This document shows, piece after piece, positions 62,827 through 64,000 of a stretch of DNA of 64,000 nt (position 1 is its first letter; each line of letters begins with the position of its first letter). The stretch lies in NCBI GenBank assembly GCA_030407085.1, contig CM059586.1, positions 104,669,501-104,733,500 on the forward strand, given 5' to 3'. This stretch comes from Trichopria drosophilae. Its lineage: Eukaryota; Arthropoda; Insecta; Hymenoptera; Diapriidae. A program made the translations under genes and the position numbers. Below the pieces are notes generated by a model that was not told the DNA's origin, made no database searches, and was given only the letters and a program-made list of their open reading frames with translations.

Positions 62827-63073
62827 CGAATTTGTTAAGTTTGGACCTCATTTTTTCAATTTATAAAATGTAATAAAAAAATCAATCTTTCAGAAATGTA
62901 AATTTGTTCAGTACATCCGTAATTGGGCTCACAAGTTTCTGAAATTATAGAAGGAAAGGATATTTGGAAAAAAATTATTGAAAGTTTGTAATAGTTTCAA
63001 ATTAAATTTTGCATTAGTAATTAAATTAATAATGTTTTGGTCGAACGTATTCCTAATTAATTATTAAATTTCC

Positions 63074-63092
63074 TCTAACCTAACCTAACTCA
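63074..63092 (-). repeat. Short interstitial CCTAA (TTAGG) run
   Basis: CTCTAACCTAACCTAACTC holds about three units of the insect telomeric repeat read on the minus strand. Such short runs are common in insect genomes and do not mark a telomere here. Confidence 0.5.
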
Positions 63093-63524
63093 ATTTTTTT
63101 AACAAATAGATTATTTAAAATCTTTCTGCAAATTATTTTTAAAGAAAAACAATTAAGTTTTTCATTTGAAAATGTATTAAAATACAACTACTTTTTTGCT
63201 CAATGATTTATTTTTAATAACAAATTTGTTTTACTTTTTTCAAATCGACGAATGATTATTAAAAAAAAGTGTCTGAATGGTGATTTGAACTTGCATCTGA
63301 AGGAACAACACACAAAACTCCTACTATTTTAAAGCGTTAAAATAAAACAAAATAAAATTTGAATCTCGTATAAGATATAATTTCTATTCTAATTCTAATA
63401 TATTTCTGCAGCGTTTGTCCGTCCTAAAATTTAATTAAATAATTCCTTCCTTGTTATTTATTTATAAGCTAACATATATCTAGATTAATAATCTATATTA
63501 ATAATATTTAATTTTATGTTTCAG

Positions 63525-63610
63525 TGCAAAAATGAGGTTGAAGATTTTAACGTTGACAATCCTGTTTGTCGCGGTTATTCGGGGGAGCAATGGCAGACCT
63601 CGAGATCCTG
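63525..63610 (+). CDS. First coding exon of a secreted or membrane protein (partial gene)
   Basis: An intron acceptor (ATTTTATGTTTCAG, AG at 63523-63524) precedes a short 5' leader, GCAAAA, and an ATG at 63532-63534 in good context. The frame encodes 26 residues and the first base of the next codon up to a strong donor (G|GTAAGT at 63611). The peptide MRLKILTLTILFVAVIRGSN continues GRPRDP. It has a basic n-region (MRLK), a hydrophobic core (ILTLTILFVAVI) and small polar residues (GSNG), so it is a textbook signal peptide with cleavage expected around SNG/RP. A phase-1 intron directly after the signal peptide is typical of secreted and cell-surface proteins. The acceptor implies at least one upstream non-coding exon, not located. 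The rest of the gene lies beyond 64000. The protein family cannot be told from this exon. Confidence 0.75.
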
Positions 63611-64000
63611 GTAAGTTCCAACTTTTAGTTTTTTATTAAAAATTGAAATTTAAAAAAATTGACGTCAAAAGTGCATTTAATTGCAATCGAAGTTAATGTC
63701 CAAAAATATGTTTAAAAATATGTTTTGAAAACTTTTTGTGTCGTAAGCATAATTTTGTTTTCCCTTAAAAATAATTTTTTTATTTATATTTTTTACAGCA
63801 TTAGTTTTGAATTTAGTGTCAAATGTAGAACATTCAAAATGGCGATTCCAAATTGGCAGACGGCACTTAAAATATTATCGTAGTGTCATCAAAATTGCCA
63901 AGGAAAAGTGTTTCTCAAAATTTTCATTAAACCGCAAATTTTGTTTATTGTCGTCATTTTGAATTTTGTAAATCTGACCATTTATTCATAATGAGCGGCG
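63611..64000 (+). other. Start of intron following the signal-peptide exon
   Basis: AT-rich intron sequence beginning GTAAGT. No acceptor with a plausible next exon is seen before the window ends, although TTTTTTACAG at 63789-63798 is acceptor-like. The sequence after it (CATTAGTTTTGAATTTAGTG) is stop-containing in the required phase. From about 63820 a diverged paired-core repeat appears: ATGGCG at 63839 and TTGGCA at 63853 with the 14-bp offset, then TCATTTTGAATTTTGTAAAT near 63953. Confidence 0.6.

Noticed and set aside
63074..63092. CCTAA run as evidence of a telomere
   Set aside because: Only about three units, surrounded by ordinary sequence; such runs are scattered through insect genomes.
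63787..63830. TTTTTTACAG as acceptor of a second exon
   Set aside because: The following sequence has a stop in the phase required by the phase-1 donor at 63610 (G-CA TTA GTT TTG AAT TTA GTG TCA AAT GTA GAA CAT leads into repeat sequence with no donor), so it is not a convincing exon.

Overview
The window is AT-rich (I judge about 30% GC or less) and looks like a eukaryotic, almost certainly arthropod and probably insect, intergenic or intronic region. The reasons are the near absence of long open frames, a spliced signal-peptide exon with consensus splice sites at the right edge, TTAA-flanked piggyBac-type elements, TA-flanked short inverted-repeat elements, and short insect-type TTAGG/CCTAA runs. 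The species cannot be read from the sequence. No bacterial operons, CRISPR arrays or intact transposase genes were seen. All open frames above 60 codons lack coding character or lie inside repeats.

Layout. 0-4.7 kb is AT-rich DNA with one copy of a dispersed repeat (2547-3490). 4.7-9.5 kb holds four separate terminal-inverted-repeat (TIR) elements (4762-5149, 5865-6658, 7706-8488, 9250-9490) and a CpG-bearing island (6815-7400). 11.4-17.4 kb carries two related, decayed piggyBac-like elements (11440-13256 and 15495-17370). Each keeps a remnant of what reads as the Cys-rich C-terminal end of a transposase, and they are separated by degenerate ~120-bp tandem repeats. 17.69-20.29 kb is a minisatellite with a ~16-bp period and a ~305-bp higher-order duplication. 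24-26.9 kb and 34-36.6 kb hold short TACAGTA-ended elements, two large foldback elements (24743-25492, 34857-35514) and more copies of the 2.5-3.5 kb repeat. 43.6-53 kb holds further TTAA-flanked palindromic elements (45273-46247, 48041-49394, 52393-53023), a decayed coding remnant (44815-45089) and a second GC-rich island (49753-50390). 53-62.7 kb is mostly featureless apart from a foldback element at 58237-58922. The last kilobase holds a tRNA-like fragment and the only convincing gene piece: a first coding exon for a signal peptide at 63532-63610 (+), followed by a repeat-bearing phase-1 intron that runs off the window.

The strongest unexplained pattern is a short module, CCGCCAT-N7-CCGCCAT on either strand, which resembles paired YY1/Pho binding cores. 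It recurs with a fixed 14-bp offset inside several otherwise different repeat families across the whole window.
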